Notes under the pieces: generated by a model
What the model saw: only the letters and a program-made list of their open reading frames with translations
Told to the model about the DNA's origin: nothing
The model's database searches: none
Shown here: positions 62,336-64,000 of the stretch, piece by piece
Layout: each line of letters opens with the position of its first letter
Numbering within the stretch: position 1 is the first letter of the stretch
Source of the DNA: Turritopsis dohrnii
Taxonomy: Eukaryota; Cnidaria; Hydrozoa; Anthoathecata; Oceaniidae
Assembly (NCBI GenBank): GCA_027922465.2
Contig: BQMF02000053.1
Location: forward strand, 248,001-312,000
Reading direction: 5' to 3'
Length of the DNA: 64,000 nt
Position numbers and translations under genes: made by a program

Positions 62336-63102
62336 GACATACCTATTTAGGTAGCACTCAATCTAACCAGTAATTTCATTGCTGGAAATTGGTCTTTGGT
62401 TGAAACTGTTCAAAATTTTAAATTGGGCCTGTTTTTCTAACCGCCTCGTTTCCGAAAAGTGCTGATATCAACATTTTTAGGTCCGATGCAAATAAAAATG
62501 CTAAGATTTGGGATTTTCTTTTGTCTCAATCGATAGATATTAATGAAAGAAGCAACAAATTATAAGAATCATGGGTCTAAGTTGTTGTACTCTTAAACAG
62601 ATCAGAATCAAATATCAGATAAATCTATCCAAATTCACTAACGATTCGTGACGAAAATCAATTATTAAAACAAAAAAAGAATACGACATTGAGAGAAGTG
62701 TATTCAATATTCATCTATATACTCTATCCGAATGTGTAGCGTTTCCTTGACTACATTATATTCAGTGATTCAGTTTCCAACGCGACATAAATGTAACTCA
62801 AACAAAGCAATACAAAGTTGTACAAAAAAAAAAATTGTAGCAATTTTATTATTTGCTCTCACATTCTCAAAATAAATGTCAAATAATTATCAAAAATAAA
62901 AATATATCTAAACTGAATGAATTATATTTGAGTTCGGAAAAAACATTGCATACAATCGTGTTTACTGTTTACGATACTGAAACAACATGTTCAAAAAGTA
63001 AGCTCCTTCAATTTTATTCCTTCACTGATGAATTTTCTCTATTCTTTCAAAGCACAAGCATATTTCCACTGACATTGGTTATCGCTGGTTTGTGTTACTC
63101 TT

Positions 63103-63929
63103 ATGAGCAGTTTTGATGATGCATCAAATCTATTTTGGTTTAGAATATTGCTCTTTGCTGTTTTTTCGTTGTTTGCTCAATTTATTTGCAAGATATTGCG
63201 GTTACCTTGCAAGTTCGACGCTGACTTTTCAGCCATCAATCCAGATACATATCTACAAAACAATTTCCTTGCACTACACGAAGATGTTGTTGTAACAGAG
63301 TGCATCAAGTTATGTATTCTGGAAACGACATGTAAATCATTTAGCTACAATAAGGTAGAAAGTAAATGTGCTTTGTTTGACGCTGTCTTGGAAGATGTTG
63401 GTGCTGAAGATGTCGAACGTCTGGGTTGGATTCATTATCAAACTGAAGCAAACAAAACAAAGGTATATAATAATCACCATTTCATTTGATCAAAGGTTGA
63501 AATTACCGAACCAAGCATTTGTTCCAGACATATTTCGGCGAGCGTCCAATTTGAAACTAAAGCTTTTTCGTTAAAACATGATCAGTCATAATTACTACAA
63601 ATTATCTTTTGAAGAATATCGCTTACTATCCATTTGTTGGTTCTTAGAGATTTTTAACCCAGTGAGCATAATCGTAAAAAGATCACTGCAATAAAGAGCA
63701 TATTTATTGAAATAGCGTGTATATTACTATTGAAATGTACCTCTTCGCAGTGGTTTTTCATGGTAGTGTGAATTAATGGTATCACTATATCACTAATGCG
63801 AAAGCATTTTTAATTAACAGGTTGGTGAAGTTTGCCAAAAATTTGACCCATGTCCAAGTTTGTATTGTGAAGATGTATGCGAACCACCAGGATTTCGATG
63901 CAACTGTGCAAGTGGTGAATGCAATATAG
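63103..63929 (+). CDS. Secreted/membrane PAN-domain and EGF protein (5' part, runs off window)
   Basis: Exon 1, 63103-63462 (120 codons), has a short polar start, a hydrophobic signal segment (RILLFAVFSLFAQFICKIL) and then a PAN/apple-like module: CKFDADFSAIN..., VTECIKLCILETTCKSFSYN, ESKCALFDA and a WIHYQ ending, with the cysteine spacing of that fold. Exon 2, 63821-63929, begins in phase 0 and encodes an EGF-like piece (CQKFDPCPSLYCEDVCEPPG then CNCASGEC). It ends at a GTACTT donor, and the gene continues beyond 64000. Such proteins are extracellular adhesion, matrix or recognition molecules and are abundant in cnidarians. The intron holds a MITE. Confidence 0.72.
63658..63762 (+). mobile_element. 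Palindromic MITE copy in PAN/EGF intron
   Basis: CCCAGTGAGCATAATCGTAA ... CCTCTTCGCAGTGGTTTTTC, 58 nt upstream of exon 63821. Right terminal bases lost. Confidence 0.8.
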
Positions 63930-64000
63930 GTACTTATTAGTAACGCCTGCCTTATCAGGCTAGTTGATCAAATGGCGTTTCCAATATGGCTTTGGCGTTA

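Larger units (their letters stand above)
57981..63102. other. Gene-poor stretch before the PAN/EGF gene
   Basis: Holds one MITE (59133-59244), a (TTTGAAAATTGAA)-type low-complexity patch (59475-59640), four AAATGTAAAC units (60173-60206), the inverted 300-bp repeat (62035-62335), and the weak small-gene candidate at 59682. The missing 5' end of the kinase may lie here on the minus strand. Confidence 0.45.

Overview
This is eukaryotic, animal nuclear DNA. It is roughly two-thirds A+T by eye, with GT-AG introns, genes on both strands, and many dispersed, mostly non-coding DNA transposons. The gene content (a type A LGR of the glycoprotein-hormone-receptor group, an NR2E-like nuclear receptor, a class C GPCR, an MLCK-like kinase, a PAN/EGF surface protein) together with the AT-rich, hairpin-element-rich background suggests a non-bilaterian metazoan, most likely a cnidarian and perhaps a hydrozoan. 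That assignment is inference.

Layout. 1-455 is a 22-23 bp minisatellite. It lies in the last intron of a plus-strand gene whose final exon (661-801) looks like the C-terminus of a DPP4-family serine peptidase. A possible unknown minus-strand exon sits at 1207-1530. From 21533 down to 4400 (minus) runs a DDHD1-type phosphatidic-acid-preferring phospholipase A1. I could place twelve exons in phase; one short exon is unresolved. Its ~7.8 kb intron carries, on the opposite strand, an intronless class C GPCR (14004-16847). Upstream of DDHD1, on the same strand, is mitochondrial ATP synthase subunit b (21905-22624). 22.6-30.4 kb is gene-poor and holds terminal-inverted-repeat (TIR) transposons, including one element inserted inside a relative. 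30489-38342 (plus) is a ten-exon LGR; its exon lengths sum to an exact 951-codon frame. Tail to tail with it is a four-exon NR2E-like receptor (39261-41808, minus, 456 aa in frame). 44237-50222 (minus) holds a three-exon, 128-aa gene I do not recognise. 50907-57980 (minus) is an MLCK-like kinase with a long tail containing seven 10-residue repeats. The right edge (63103-63929 and beyond, plus) starts a secreted or membrane PAN-domain/EGF protein.

Repeats. One ~115-bp palindromic MITE occurs about 19 times, often 15-30 nt from a splice site. A ~127-bp satellite forms two arrays in opposite orientation (7.6-8.7 kb and 46.5-47.8 kb), plus a lone diverged monomer in an LGR intron. Several TIR families, a small hairpin family, and 25- and 27-nt G/C homopolymers complete the picture.

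How the genes relate. There is no operon-like logic. The clearest relationships are positional: a nested GPCR inside DDHD1, convergent LGR/NR2E genes, and co-oriented ATP5PB/DDHD1 separated by a MITE. Exon boundaries were inferred by eye from splice consensus, reading-phase continuity and remembered family sequences; no alignment was run.
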